A stretch of DNA of 64,000 nt from Marinirhabdus sp963793275 (GCA_963793275.1 CAWBZL010000003.1:992001-1056000), one strand, 5' to 3'; positions 38,727 to 48,085 are shown, counted from the first letter of the stretch. The notes: a model not told the origin generated them from the sequence alone. A program made the numbers and translations.

Positions 38727-39881
38727 TTATTGTAAAATATCCTTTGGCAACTTCAGAATTAGCGTTGTGGTGCCATTATTTCCGGTAAGAAATGTAAGAT
38801 TTCCTTTGTGTATTTCGGCGATCATTTTTGCAATGTAGGTTCCCAGACCCGTTCCTCTTTCTTTACCTTTAGTGGCGTATTTATCGAAAAAGTTGTCTCT
38901 TATTTCTTCGGGTATTACTCCCTGATTTGTAATATTAATTTCAAAGAGATTATCTGTTTCAATATGTATGGAAATATTCTTTCCTTCCGGCGAGGCCTCC
39001 AGTGCATTCCGAAGTAAATTCTGAAAGAGATACGAAAGATAAAATTCGTCTCCTTTCATAGACAATGAATCTTCCGTAGGCTCAACTTCAATGGAGTTAT
39101 GAAACAGTTGGATGGAAGCATTTTTCTCATCAATAAGTTCCCGCATTTCGGAGGTTGTATTGGCAATTAACTCCAGAAGATCGAAGGAAGATATATTTGG
39201 TTTGTATTCGCCACGCTCCATTTTAGCATAATCTTTGGCAGACGATAATAACTTAATGGTATCGTTACCAATATCTTTAAGCATGCGTACCCATTTTGCC
39301 TGTTGCTTATTCAGTTTCGATTTTGAAAGAATATCAGAAATAGAGATCATAGAAGCAACTCTATTTCGCATATCGTGTTCTGCCAGACGGTTTGCTATGT
39401 CCTGCGTTTTAATTCTGTTCTCTAAAATTTCAATGGTAGTTTTTAAGCGCTGAATGGTAAGTTCTAATTGATTTGCCTTCACCACCAACGTCATCTTGCG
39501 CTTTTCTTTGGTGTCTTCGTCCTCTAAAAAAGCTGCGTTTGTAATAACATCAAATCTGTTTTTCTCTTTATCCTGAACGGTCCATCGCCCCTGAAGTTCG
39601 TATTCCCGCTGTATAAAATCTTTGTGTAGTTTTTCGAGCGTGCTGTGATTATCTTCCGGCACCACCACTGTAAATGGTTTTCCTATTAATTCTTCGCGGG
39701 TATACCCATAGGTGTCACAATAGGTTGTGTTCACATCGGTAAAATAACCATTGGTATCTGTAATGCAAATACCGATTGGCATTTGCTGGAAAATTTCGTA
39801 GGACAGCTCGTTATTTTTTTCAAATGCACTTTTAATGGAAGCGAGTCCTTTTTCAGTTTTATTTTGGAAAGATTCAGACAT
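38727..39881 (-). CDS. PAS-domain sensor histidine kinase
   Basis: A 384-residue cytosolic kinase. A PAS domain (about 25-140, QMPIGICITDTNGYFTDVNTTYC) leads to a dimerisation helix with the phosphoacceptor context AEHDMRNRVA (about 165). The ATP-binding HATPase_c domain has N box NLLRNALEAS (about 286), and G boxes GKERGTGLGTYIA (about 335). No response regulator is adjacent, so its partner is elsewhere. It lies between helicases and catalase, and its signal is unknown. Confidence 0.93.
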   Translation of the reverse strand: MSESFQNKTEKGLASIKSAFEKNNELSYEIFQQMPIGICITDTNGYFTDVNTTYCDTYGYTREELIGKPFTVVVPEDNHSTLEKLHKDFIQREYELQGRWTVQDKEKNRFDVITNAAFLEDEDTKEKRKMTLVVKANQLELTIQRLKTTIEILENRIKTQDIANRLAEHDMRNRVASMISISDILSKSKLNKQQAKWVRMLKDIGNDTIKLLSSAKDYAKMERGEYKPNISSFDLLELIANTTSEMRELIDEKNASIQLFHNSIEVEPTEDSLSMKGDEFYLSYLFQNLLRNALEASPEGKNISIHIETDNLFEINITNQGVIPEEIRDNFFDKYATKGKERGTGLGTYIAKMIAEIHKGNLTFLTGNNGTTTLILKLPKDILQ

Positions 39882-40263
39882 ATTGTTTGAAAATCAAATT
39901 GTTACGTAAACTTTCACCCGTAAACAGTTTAAGATGGCAAAAATAAAGAAAAATTTAATGATCAAATATTAAAATCTCCTTAAAATAAAGGAAAATAAAT
40001 ATGGATACTACTCATAACTAAGAGATTTAAAATTTAGGAACGTTAGGGAATATGTTTGTTGAAATAATGTTAACAGGAAAAATGTAAAATTACTTTTGGT
40101 ATGATTATCTATAAATAATTAAACCTAAATTATCTTTTTACAAACAACTCCTGCCTCATTTAATATAAAATTTTAAATGATTGTTAAAGGAACATATAAT
40201 CCGGGTAAGATATAGTAATTTCAATCGAAATTATAAATTTAACACATAACCTCTCAGGAAATT
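39882..40263. other. Divergent intergenic region upstream of the catalase (382 bp)
   Basis: No gene is supported. It contains a TACTTTTG box at 40091-40098 matching TAnnTTTG, without a TTG at a normal distance, and a near-perfect palindrome (separate entry). It must hold the promoters of the histidine kinase (minus) and catalase (plus). Confidence 0.65.
40216..40233. promoter_or_regulatory. Palindrome upstream of the catalase gene
   Basis: TAATTTCAATCGAAATTA is an 18-bp near-perfect palindrome (only the central four bases differ) 30 bases upstream of the catalase ATG. It could be the operator for a redox regulator. No match to a named regulator is claimed. Confidence 0.5.
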
Positions 40264-42405
40264 ATGGCTAAGAAATCGAAAAAAAACAAAGAATCCACAA
40301 AGAAAATAAGTGATTTGGAACAGTACAGGGTGAACCCCAGAGATAAAGTAATGACGACCAATCAAGGACTTAAAGTTAATGACACAAATAACTCATTGAA
40401 GTCCGGCGAAAGGGGTTCTACACTACTTGAAGATTTTCTGCTCCGTGAAAAAATTTCGCATTTTGATCACGAGCGCATTCCGGAACGCATCGTGCACGCG
40501 AGAGGTAGTGGTGCTCACGGATATTTTGAATTATACGATAGTATTAAAAAATATAGTAAAGCGGGGATCTTTAACGATACATCGAGAAAAACACCTGTAT
40601 TTGTTCGGTTTTCAACAGTAGCCGGATCTAAAGGTTCTCCCGATCTGGCGAGAGACGTGCGCGGATTTGCAGTGAAGTTTTATACAGAAGAAGGTACCTG
40701 GGATTTAGTTGGTAATAATATGCCTGTATTTTTTATTCAGGATGCCATGAAATTTCCGGATTTGATTCATTCGGTAAAACCAGAGCCTAATAACGAAATT
40801 CCTCAGGCCGCTTCTGCACACGATACTTTTTACGATTTCGTTTCCCGCACTACTGAAACTATGCATAACCATATTTGGGCTATGAGTGACAGGGCTATTC
40901 CAAGAAGCCTTAGGATGATGGAAGGTTTTGGAATCCATACATTTAGGTTGATCAATGATAAAGGTGAGTCTCATTTTGTAAAGTTTCATTGGAAACCTAC
41001 GTTAGGAGTACATTCAGTAACCTGGGAGGAAGCCGTAAAAATTAACGGAGCAGATGCAGATTTTCACCGTCGTGATCTTTGGGAAGCTATTGAGGCTGGT
41101 CATTTTCCTGAATGGGAATTGGGGATACAAGTAGTTCCTGAGGCAGATGAGCATACATTTGAGTTTGACCTTTTGGATCCTACAAAATTAATTCCTGAAG
41201 AATTGGTTCCCGTGGAAATTATAGGTAAAATGACATTGAACAGAAATCCAGATAACTTCTTTGCCGAAACTGAGCAAGTAGCTTTTCTCCCCGGGCATAT
41301 AGTTCCGGGAATCGATTTCACTAATGACCCACTCTTACAAGGGCGACTATTTTCATACAGAGATACGCAACTATCTCGTTTGGGAACACCTAATTTTCAT
41401 CAAATTCCTATTAATAAACCTATTGTGCCTGTTCATAACAACCAGCGTGACGGGCAAATGCAAATGGATATACCTCAGGGACAAACAGCTTATTTTCCCA
41501 ACTCGCTCATGGGTAGTTGTCCGCACCTGGCAAAAATGGCTGAAGGTGGTTTTACCCATTACGAAGAACGTATAGACGCCAAAAAAATACGGGGTCGCAG
41601 CGAGAGTTTTAGTGATCATTTTTCACAACCTGCTCTTTTTTATAGAAGTCTGGCAGATTGGGAAAAAGAACACGTTATTGGAGCATATTCTTTTGAGTTA
41701 GGTAAATGTACCAATCAGGATATTATTGAACGGATGCTTTATATGATAAGCCAGATAGACAGCGATCTAGTAAAAAAAGTTGCTGAAAATTTAGGAATGA
41801 AGGTTCCAAAGAGTATTGAAAAACCATTAAATCAGGCTATAGGTGCAGATGCGGATGGAAAAAAACACCAACCAGGAAAAAAGAAAAACTATCTCGAATC
41901 AGATCCGGCTTTAAGTCAGTCAAATACAAAGTTTGACAGCATTACCACCAGACAAATAGCAGTTTTAGCTGCCGATGGTTTCCATATGAAAGCATACAAA
42001 AAAATGAAAACCGCTTTAGAGAAAGAAGGAGCAGTGCTAACGCTCATTGCCCCGCACGGTGGTTCTATTACCTGCGATGAAGGAATGGACCATAAAGTAG
42101 ATGCCGCTATTAACACTACTGAAAGTGTATTGTTTGATGCTATTTACATCCCTGGAGGTAAAAAGGCGGTTAAAACTCTCAAAAAGGAAGGGAAATACTT
42201 AAAATTTATAAATGAAGCTTTTAAACATTGCAAGGCTATTGCAACCGATGGTGACGGGGAAGAACTAATAGATAATTCCTATGTGAAGGATCATAAAGAG
42301 GATGCTGCTATTCATATAAGTGAAGCTCCAAAAAAGTTTATTGAAAGTATCTCAAAACATCGAAATTGGGCTAGAAGAGAAGCAGCGTCTAAAGTCCCTG
42401 TATAG
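40264..42405 (+). CDS. katE: Large-subunit (clade 2) catalase, KatE/HPII type
   Basis: A 713-residue protein. The haem catalase core (about 60-555) has RIVHARGSGAHGYFE with the catalytic His (about 81), FSTVAGSKGSPD, the catalytic Asn region VGNNMPVFF, and the haem-ligand tyrosine in RLFSYRDTQLSRLG (about 360). The last 150 residues are a flavodoxin/DJ-1-like domain (QIAVLAADGFHMKAYKKMKTALEKEGA), which marks large-subunit catalases. It breaks down hydrogen peroxide in the cytosol. The gene is monocistronic and followed by a terminator. Confidence 0.96.
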   Translation: MAKKSKKNKESTKKISDLEQYRVNPRDKVMTTNQGLKVNDTNNSLKSGERGSTLLEDFLLREKISHFDHERIPERIVHARGSGAHGYFELYDSIKKYSKAGIFNDTSRKTPVFVRFSTVAGSKGSPDLARDVRGFAVKFYTEEGTWDLVGNNMPVFFIQDAMKFPDLIHSVKPEPNNEIPQAASAHDTFYDFVSRTTETMHNHIWAMSDRAIPRSLRMMEGFGIHTFRLINDKGESHFVKFHWKPTLGVHSVTWEEAVKINGADADFHRRDLWEAIEAGHFPEWELGIQVVPEADEHTFEFDLLDPTKLIPEELVPVEIIGKMTLNRNPDNFFAETEQVAFLPGHIVPGIDFTNDPLLQGRLFSYRDTQLSRLGTPNFHQIPINKPIVPVHNNQRDGQMQMDIPQGQTAYFPNSLMGSCPHLAKMAEGGFTHYEERIDAKKIRGRSESFSDHFSQPALFYRSLADWEKEHVIGAYSFELGKCTNQDIIERMLYMISQIDSDLVKKVAENLGMKVPKSIEKPLNQAIGADADGKKHQPGKKKNYLESDPALSQSNTKFDSITTRQIAVLAADGFHMKAYKKMKTALEKEGAVLTLIAPHGGSITCDEGMDHKVDAAINTTESVLFDAIYIPGGKKAVKTLKKEGKYLKFINEAFKHCKAIATDGDGEELIDNSYVKDHKEDAAIHISEAPKKFIESISKHRNWARREAASKVPV

Positions 42406-42427
42406 TCAATTTCACTCTTACTATTTC

Positions 42428-42481
42428 ACCCCTTACGTATAGAATTGTAATTACTTTGTGATTTTTTAAGTAAGGGGTTTT
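42428..42481 (+). terminator. Terminator after the catalase
   Basis: ACCCCTTAC (42428-42436) and GTAAGGGGT (42470-42478) form a 9-bp stem with a long loop (33 bases), followed by TTT. The long loop lowers confidence. Confidence 0.6.
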
Positions 42482-42579
42482 GTTATAAAGATAGTTCGTT
42501 GAATTCTACGCCGGATTTCTCCAATAGGATCGCATTATTACTCACAGTAATTTTTTCATCTTAAAAACTTGATCGGGCA

Positions 42580-42807
42580 TTATTCCTCAATAATTTCATA
42601 ATCAATATGTAATTTTCTTAATCCGCGGAGGGTAGAAGGTGTGTTTTTATCGGTTACTTCAATTTCTATGGGGTCTCCTTCTAAAAGTATGTCTGTAAGT
42701 TGGTTTGAAGACATACCATCCAAATTAATGGCTATTTGGTCTATAAAGCCCGCAATTGCCCTTCTATCCGGCCGTTGGGCATCGCAAGACACTAAGTTTA
42801 GTTTCAT
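42580..42807 (-). CDS. Small protein of unknown function
   Basis: A 75-residue, mildly acidic protein: start MKLNLVSCDAQRPDR, then a mixed region with LTDILLEGDPIEIEVTDKN and a final LRGLRKLHIDYEIIEE. No domain is recognised. The codon pattern and the clear ATG and stop support a real gene, but there is no family evidence. It lies between the catalase (convergent) and the ThiE-like gene (same strand). Confidence 0.5.
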   Translation of the reverse strand: MKLNLVSCDAQRPDRRAIAGFIDQIAINLDGMSSNQLTDILLEGDPIEIEVTDKNTPSTLRGLRKLHIDYEIIEE

Positions 42808-42882
42808 AACATATAGGTATACTTACAAGATAGTTTAATTTAGGCTAAATAACGAGGTATTGGATTAATTGATACTGAGTCT

Positions 42883-43524
42883 TCAATCAAACGTATACCG
42901 TTGTTCTGCAGTAGCAGATGCGTTCAGGAGTTGATGAAAGGTTGTTATGGAATTAAAATTGGTAGTGATCGCTTCAGAAACTGCGAGGCCGGAAATGCCT
43001 GTTTCCAGTATGGCGGTAACATCTTCTGTAGTGATCCCGCCAACGCCAAGGATAGGGGTTCCTGTTTTTAAAATATCGGTAATCGCAGCAAAACCCTTTA
43101 TTCCTAATGCGGGAGGTGTATTTATTTTGGTGTTGGATGCCCTAAAAGGACCTAAACTAATGTAATGCACCCGCTTATCCAGCAATTCTTCACAATCCTG
43201 TAAGGTATTTGCGGTGCCTCCAATAAGTTGCCAGGAATATAAAAATTTTCTTGCCACGGTAGGGCAGGAGTCGGTTTTTCCAAGATGAACACCATCTGCC
43301 TTAACCTCTTTTGCAATTTTATAAGAATCGTTAATGATAAGTCTGGTCTGGAAATGGGCTGTGATCTCTCTGGCTTCGTGTGCACATTTTAAAAACTTCT
43401 TTTCTGAAATATCCTTCAACCGCAACTGTACTAATTCTGAACCAGCTGTACAGGCTTTTTGAATAGTATCCAGATGTTCCTGAGGAGTCGCTCCCCGCGA
43501 TATGTAGTGTAGTTTCGGTATCAT
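42883..43524 (-). CDS. Thiamine phosphate synthase family protein (ThiE/TenI)
   Basis: A 213-residue TIM-barrel protein. ThiE joins HMP-pyrophosphate with thiazole phosphate in thiamine synthesis. The motifs are LVQLRLKDISE (about 33), LIINDSYKIA (about 62) and DGVHLGKTDS (about 76), then GVGGITTEDV (about 160) for the phosphate. No other thi gene is adjacent, so it may be a TenI-like regulator or a stand-alone enzyme. Confidence in the fold is high and in the reaction moderate. Confidence 0.8.
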   Translation of the reverse strand: MIPKLHYISRGATPQEHLDTIQKACTAGSELVQLRLKDISEKKFLKCAHEAREITAHFQTRLIINDSYKIAKEVKADGVHLGKTDSCPTVARKFLYSWQLIGGTANTLQDCEELLDKRVHYISLGPFRASNTKINTPPALGIKGFAAITDILKTGTPILGVGGITTEDVTAILETGISGLAVSEAITTNFNSITTFHQLLNASATAEQRYTFD

Positions 43525-43548
43525 TCCGGTAGTAGAGGTAAAGATAAA

Positions 43549-44163
43549 TTACTTGATAGCTACTTTTTTAGCGTATTCCATAAAATGCGATTCAAAACGT
43601 TTCAGCATAGGATGCATGGTTTCAGAATACAACACATACTGGCATTTTTTGATGCTTTGAGTGATAGACAGCAGTGCTCTAAAAGCAGATTGCTGCACTA
43701 AAAATTCAGCATCATCAACACTAAAGATCTTTAATTGCGAGATGGCAACACCTTCCATTAAAAATAATTTATTCATCGCTTTGGGGGTAGAAATAAGAAT
43801 GTCTACTCCCATAAAAATTTCAGATTTCTGAAGATCTACGTGAAGCTGTTCGTGACCTACGTACACGCGGACGGGCGTATGCTGCGTATATTCCAAAAAG
43901 GCAACATACATTTCTATGGCTTTTTCCTTATTTTCTACCAGCACAACAGCACGTGGCGCATCTCCCACCGCCTCAAATTTTATGCGTTGCAGGGTAGTAA
44001 TGATGAGTGCGGTGGTTTTTCCGCTATCCTTTGGAGCCGTGCAATATACGTTCGCGCCACTTTTTATTACAGGAATACTCTTACTTTGAAAGGGAGTAGG
44101 TGTTACTATTCCCTGAGATGCGAGCTTTTCCAGTAATTCCGGATGTAATTTTTTAAAAGACAT
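43549..44163 (-). CDS. One-lobed degenerate DEAD-box helicase
   Basis: A 204-residue protein with only the first RecA lobe. Q motif-like TPFQSKSIPVI (about 22), motif I as APKDSGKT (about 43), and motif II as SVDDAEFL (DDAE, about 147) are visible, and TSAT and the second lobe are missing. It has an ordinary ATG and stop; the length is complete, not truncated by the window. ATP binding is possible but unwinding is unlikely. It may assist the full helicases at 36-38.7 kb, or act as an RNA- or protein-binding scaffold. Confidence 0.75.
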   Translation of the reverse strand: MSFKKLHPELLEKLASQGIVTPTPFQSKSIPVIKSGANVYCTAPKDSGKTTALIITTLQRIKFEAVGDAPRAVVLVENKEKAIEMYVAFLEYTQHTPVRVYVGHEQLHVDLQKSEIFMGVDILISTPKAMNKLFLMEGVAISQLKIFSVDDAEFLVQQSAFRALLSITQSIKKCQYVLYSETMHPMLKRFESHFMEYAKKVAIK

Positions 44164-44345
44164 AATACGTATTAAATTATGGGTACCGTATTCTTTAGGT
44201 ATGCAAAGATACTATCTGGGGCCGGGTTAAAAGAATTTAATGTAGTTTCTATGTCACCTTTATACAAAAAAGTTAAATCCCTGTTATACAGACACAACAA
44301 GTTTTAAAGATTGAGTATTTTAAAGGAAACTAACAAAAAAGTATT

Positions 44346-45125
44346 ATGAGTAATAAAAAAGAAAATTTCGCGAGATTTGGAATAGCCACGAAAGGCGTTG
44401 TTTATATCCTTGTTGGAGGCCTTACGGCAATGACAACACTGGGAATGGGTGGTAAAGAAACGGGAAGCTCCGGTGCGCTGGAGTACGTAGCACAACAATC
44501 CTACGGACAACTACTACTGGGCCTTGTAGCACTTGGTTTGGTGGGCTACGTTTTCTGGAGAATGTATCAGGTATTTGCAGACCCCGAAAATAATGGTACC
44601 GAAGCCAAAGGTATTGTAAAAAGAATCGCCTATTTTTTTAGCGGTATATTTTACGGTTTTTTGGCGTATTCTGCCGTTAAGATCATCACAAATGCCGGGT
44701 CTGGTGGTGGTTCCGGTAACCAAAGCGGCCTTTTTGATAGTACCGCCGGAAAAATTGTATTGGTTCTTATCGCCCTGGGATTACTGGGGAAAGCAATATA
44801 TCAGCTATATCAGGCGTATTCCGGAGGTTTTCGTGATAAAATTAAAGAAGCGGGACTGGACAGTAAAGCAAGAAAGGTATTAGTGCGTTCCGGTCAATTA
44901 GGATTTACCGCGAGAGCCATCGTTATAGGAATTACAGTATACCTTATCTTTAGGAGCATTTTATCGCAGGGTAGTGGAGATATTGCTGGGAAGAAAGAGG
45001 CTTTTCAATTTTTGGAAGGAACCTTTGGCGACGCGGTGTTAATTGCCATTGCATTGGGACTGGTTGCGTATGGTGTTTTTATGTGTATTAAAGCCAGATA
45101 CGCCAGCAAACTCCTGAATGCGTAA
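44346..45125 (+). CDS. DUF1206 membrane protein
   Basis: A 259-residue membrane protein with six membrane helices in three repeats of two. The repeat cores are FARFGIATKGVVYILVGGLTA, RIAYFFSGIFYGFLAY and GQLGFTARAIVIGITVYLIF; each ends in a glycine-rich helix (LLGLVALGLVGYVFWRMYQ, LVLIALGLLGKAIYQLYQA, VLIAIALGLVAYGVFMCIKA). This threefold layout is the definition of DUF1206. Its function is unknown. It is followed by the DsbA-family gene on the same strand. Confidence 0.9.
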   Translation: MSNKKENFARFGIATKGVVYILVGGLTAMTTLGMGGKETGSSGALEYVAQQSYGQLLLGLVALGLVGYVFWRMYQVFADPENNGTEAKGIVKRIAYFFSGIFYGFLAYSAVKIITNAGSGGGSGNQSGLFDSTAGKIVLVLIALGLLGKAIYQLYQAYSGGFRDKIKEAGLDSKARKVLVRSGQLGFTARAIVIGITVYLIFRSILSQGSGDIAGKKEAFQFLEGTFGDAVLIAIALGLVAYGVFMCIKARYASKLLNA

Positions 45126-45152
45126 CTTACCTGGGTAGACTTTTACGTGTCT

Positions 45153-45932
45153 ATGAGAATTCTAATCACCCTATTACTAATAATTTGTTTTAATTTTACA
45201 GGTATGCGCCAGAAACAAGAGATACAAGTGCAATGCGACCCCGTAACCGGTCTTTGCGAACTACCAGATTTTGAAGTAGAAAACAGTAAAACAATCTGGA
45301 ACGATGAGGAAGAACTGTTGTATGTGGGAGACCCTATGTGCAGCTGATGTTGGGGAATATCCCCACAAATGAACGCTTTACAACGCTATGCAACCGGGGA
45401 GCATATAAAGTTCAATATGGTTATGGGCGGATTACGACCGGGAGGTGGCGAAGAATGGAACACCTCTTTCAAAAATTTTTTAAAGCATCACTGGCAGGAG
45501 GTGCAGCAAAAAAGCGGGCAACCCTTTGATCTGTCTCTTTTTGAGAAGGAACACTTTAATTACGATACCGAACCTGCCTGCAGAGCCGCGGTTACTGCAA
45601 GAACCATTGCGCCGGAGAAAGCGCTCGCTTTTTATGAACTTATACAACACCATTTTTACGTAGAAACGCAGGATCCAAAACAACCGGAATTTTACAAACC
45701 TATTTGCAAAACACTGGATATAGATTACAACAAATTTTTGGCAGCCTTTACATCGGAAGCTATGAAAGAAGCCACCCGTGCCGATTTTACAAAAAGCAGA
45801 CAACTGGGCGTTCGCGGATTTCCAACTGTGATGTACAGAAAAAAAGACAAACGCCACGTAATTGCCAGTGGCTACACAGATTTTGAATCCCTTAAAAGAA
45901 CACTTGTAACGTTGAGAAAGAAGAACTCCTGA
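45153..45932 (+). pseudogene. DsbA-family protein with in-frame UGA in its CXXC motif
   Basis: One frame from the ATG at 45153 to 45932 is interrupted only by TGA at 45345-45347. Before the TGA lie a signal peptide and ILYVGDPMCS-like residues (LLYVGDPMCS); directly after it the frame continues CWGISPQMNALQRY. Homologous DsbA/FrnE-type proteins read MCSWCWG here, so the TGA replaces the Trp inside CSWC. The rest (about 190 residues) is the helical insert and thioredoxin fold with GVRGFPTVMY (cis-Pro about 228). It may be a nonsense mutation (TGG to TGA), a sequencing error or, less likely, recoding. An N-terminal CDPVTGLCELP loop is also present. Confidence 0.85.
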
Positions 45933-45950
45933 ATTCATTAGGAGTTTTTA
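45924..45950 (+). terminator. Terminator overlapping the DsbA-family stop codon
   Basis: AACTCCT (45924-45930) pairs with AGGAGTT (45940-45946), with a 9-base loop and a following T run. Confidence 0.65.
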
Positions 45951-46072
45951 CAGTTTAAACTTTACTCTCCCTGAAAACACACAGCAACTTCATCCAACTT
46001 CTACAGGTCTATCCATTTGTTGTTAAGAATTATTGGCAAACCGTTATTCTGAATTCCTGGTAAGTTTTATTT

Positions 46073-46687
46073 TTGCAAAAAAAAGTATTGTTAGAGAAAA
46101 GAAAACAAGTCCCGGACGTACACATTACCAATATAGAGTACTTTATCTATTGCCTGGAAGCAGTGGAGGATGTAGAGATAGAAGCAGTTACCCAAACCCA
46201 ACGGGTCCTGGAGCAATTTACACACCAATCCGGAATAGCGAGCATTTACAAAACCTGTGATACCATAGAGGGGTTGGAAGAAAGCTTAAATACACTAGTT
46301 CTGGACGATCATCATTTTAAGGATTATGAAATTATCTACCTCATCATGACAGGGGAAGCCAACAGTATCTCTTTAAACGGCTACAACTACAGCCTTATAG
46401 AAATAGCAGAACTTTTTGAAGGCAGATTGAGGGGTAAAATCTTACATTTTTCAAACGCGAAGGTGTTGGATCTGGATCAGGAAGAAGCTCAGTATTTTTT
46501 GGATATCACCGGTGCAAAGGCCATTTCCGGCTACGGTAGTGAATATAAGGATATAAGTAGTTCACAACTTGACGTGGCGTTCTTTAATTTTTTTAAAGAA
46601 GATGACGATGTGCTGGCCATTGTGGAAGAATTACATCAAAAATATTACGAAGCCTGCAGGGCACTTGACTTTAGGTTGTATTATTAA
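46073..46687 (+). CDS. Protein of unknown function (DUF6642-like?)
   Basis: About 204 residues from a TTG at 46073; a second TTG at 46088 is possible and the true start is uncertain. TATTTTTG at 46068-46075 looks like a TAnnTTTG promoter box and, if real, would favour the later start. The protein begins VHITNIEYFIYCLEA, continues with an alpha/beta fold with YEIIYLIMTGEANSISLNGYNYSLIEIAELF (about 90-120) and ends YEACRALDFRLYY. It may belong to a Bacteroidota family of unknown function (DUF6642 is a weak recollection). No role is assigned. Confidence 0.6.
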   Translation: MQKKVLLEKRKQVPDVHITNIEYFIYCLEAVEDVEIEAVTQTQRVLEQFTHQSGIASIYKTCDTIEGLEESLNTLVLDDHHFKDYEIIYLIMTGEANSISLNGYNYSLIEIAELFEGRLRGKILHFSNAKVLDLDQEEAQYFLDITGAKAISGYGSEYKDISSSQLDVAFFNFFKEDDDVLAIVEELHQKYYEACRALDFRLYY

Positions 46688-47024
46688 AGACAACCCAATT
46701 AATAAGAATGCCTTTCATAATTATTTGTAATTAAGCTAAAAGCGCTATAGCTGCATCTATGTAAAATAAAACAGAAAAATTCTATTTGCTGTTTTTCTCA
46801 ATAATCAAAAATGTTCTATAATGTTCTGCGTTATGTCACTTTGCTTTGAGACAAAGCACACGATACTGCGGTATCTCTTTTTAAAAAGTTTTTCTTCCCA
46901 AAGTGTATTATAAAACGTGAAAGGAACACTCTTTACAGCGTTGGCAGTAGGAGTGGAGTTAAGTGTGTGGATTGATTATATTTACCTTAAAATTTTATAC
47001 ATCTAAATAATTCTTTATTATGCT
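46688..47024. other. Convergent intergenic region with two small hairpins (337 bp)
   Basis: No gene supported. Two perfect hairpins lie close together: TGCTTTG-AGA-CAAAGCA (46842-46858) and GATAC-TGCG-GTATC (46862-46875), the latter followed by TCTTTTT. This could be a terminator pair for the gene at 46073 or a small RNA end. Confidence 0.6.
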
Positions 47025-48047
47025 TTAAGTTTTGGTAGATTCTCTAATTATTAAACTAGTGTCTAGTTCAATAATTTTTGGAGTAATTTCTTTTTTATTC
47101 TTTATATGGTTTAGCTCCTTATATAATCTTTTAAAGGCAATTTTGCCCATTTCATAACCAGGTTGATCAACCGTTGTTAAAGTGGGAGTAATTGCAGAAG
47201 ACATAAACCAATTGCTAAAACCAATTATAGATATATCTTCAGGAACTTTAACACCCAATGAGTTTAATTTTGTTATTGCTCCAATAGCTACTAAGTCAGT
47301 GTTTATAAAAATACCATCAACATTTTTTCTATCATTAACCAATTTTTCAGCAAAAATTTCACCTTCTTCAAATGTCATATCATTACATATATAAACAAGA
47401 GAAGGATCATATTCAATATTAAAATCATCTAGCGCTTTCTTATAGCCAAGAAATCGATCAATAGAATTTTGAGGCAATAAAGGACCTCTAAAGTGTGCAA
47501 TACGTTTGCATCCAGTATCTATTAAATACTTAGTAGCGTTATATGCAGCGGCACGATCATTTATAATTATTTTAGAACAGGAAACTACTTTTGCAATTTT
47601 ATCAAACATTACTAAAGGAGTTTTTTTCTCAATCACGTGTTTTAAATGGTCAAATACTGCTGTATCATTTGCGAGGGAAATTAAAATACCATCAACATTT
47701 TTATCGAGAAGTAATTCAATTTGCTTTTTTTCTAATGTGTATGATTCATTAGATTGGAGAGTGATAACTAGATACCCTTTTTTTTCAGCTTGATTAATTA
47801 TTCCTTTGATAACACTTGAGAAAAAATGATGTACTAATTCTGGAATAATTACACCAATAGTTTTAGATTGTTTAGTTCTAAGGTTTACTGCAAAAGGGTT
47901 TGGTTTATAATTTAAAGTTTTTGCTAATTCTTTAACCCTCGCTTTAGTTTTTTTACTCACATCAGGATAGTCTTTTAACGCTTTAGATGCAGTAGAAACC
48001 GAAATTCCGAGTGTATTTGCAATTTCTTGAAGTGTTACCGTATTCAA
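47025..48047 (-). CDS. LacI-family transcriptional regulator
   Basis: A 340-residue regulator. The helix-turn-helix is VTLQEIANTLGISVSTASKALKDYPDVS (about 4-31), followed by the hinge helix KTLNYKPNPFAVNLR (about 48-62) and a periplasmic-binding-protein-like effector domain (about 65-335: IGVIIPELVHHFFSSVIKGI). The effector is probably a sugar or sugar phosphate. It is divergent from the TonB receptor gene, and two palindromic operators lie between them. It likely controls the downstream operon and itself. Confidence 0.95.
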   Translation of the reverse strand: MNTVTLQEIANTLGISVSTASKALKDYPDVSKKTKARVKELAKTLNYKPNPFAVNLRTKQSKTIGVIIPELVHHFFSSVIKGIINQAEKKGYLVITLQSNESYTLEKKQIELLLDKNVDGILISLANDTAVFDHLKHVIEKKTPLVMFDKIAKVVSCSKIIINDRAAAYNATKYLIDTGCKRIAHFRGPLLPQNSIDRFLGYKKALDDFNIEYDPSLVYICNDMTFEEGEIFAEKLVNDRKNVDGIFINTDLVAIGAITKLNSLGVKVPEDISIIGFSNWFMSSAITPTLTTVDQPGYEMGKIAFKRLYKELNHIKNKKEITPKIIELDTSLIIRESTKT

Positions 48048-48085
48048 AATTATTTGATTATTTGAAGCAATATAACAATTTATTC

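Noticed and set aside
45345..45375. UGA with a following hairpin as a selenocysteine site
   Set aside because: The hairpin is only 5-7 bp, its loop AATAT lacks the expected G, and the position is a Trp between two retained Cys. No sel genes are in the window. Kept only as a test.
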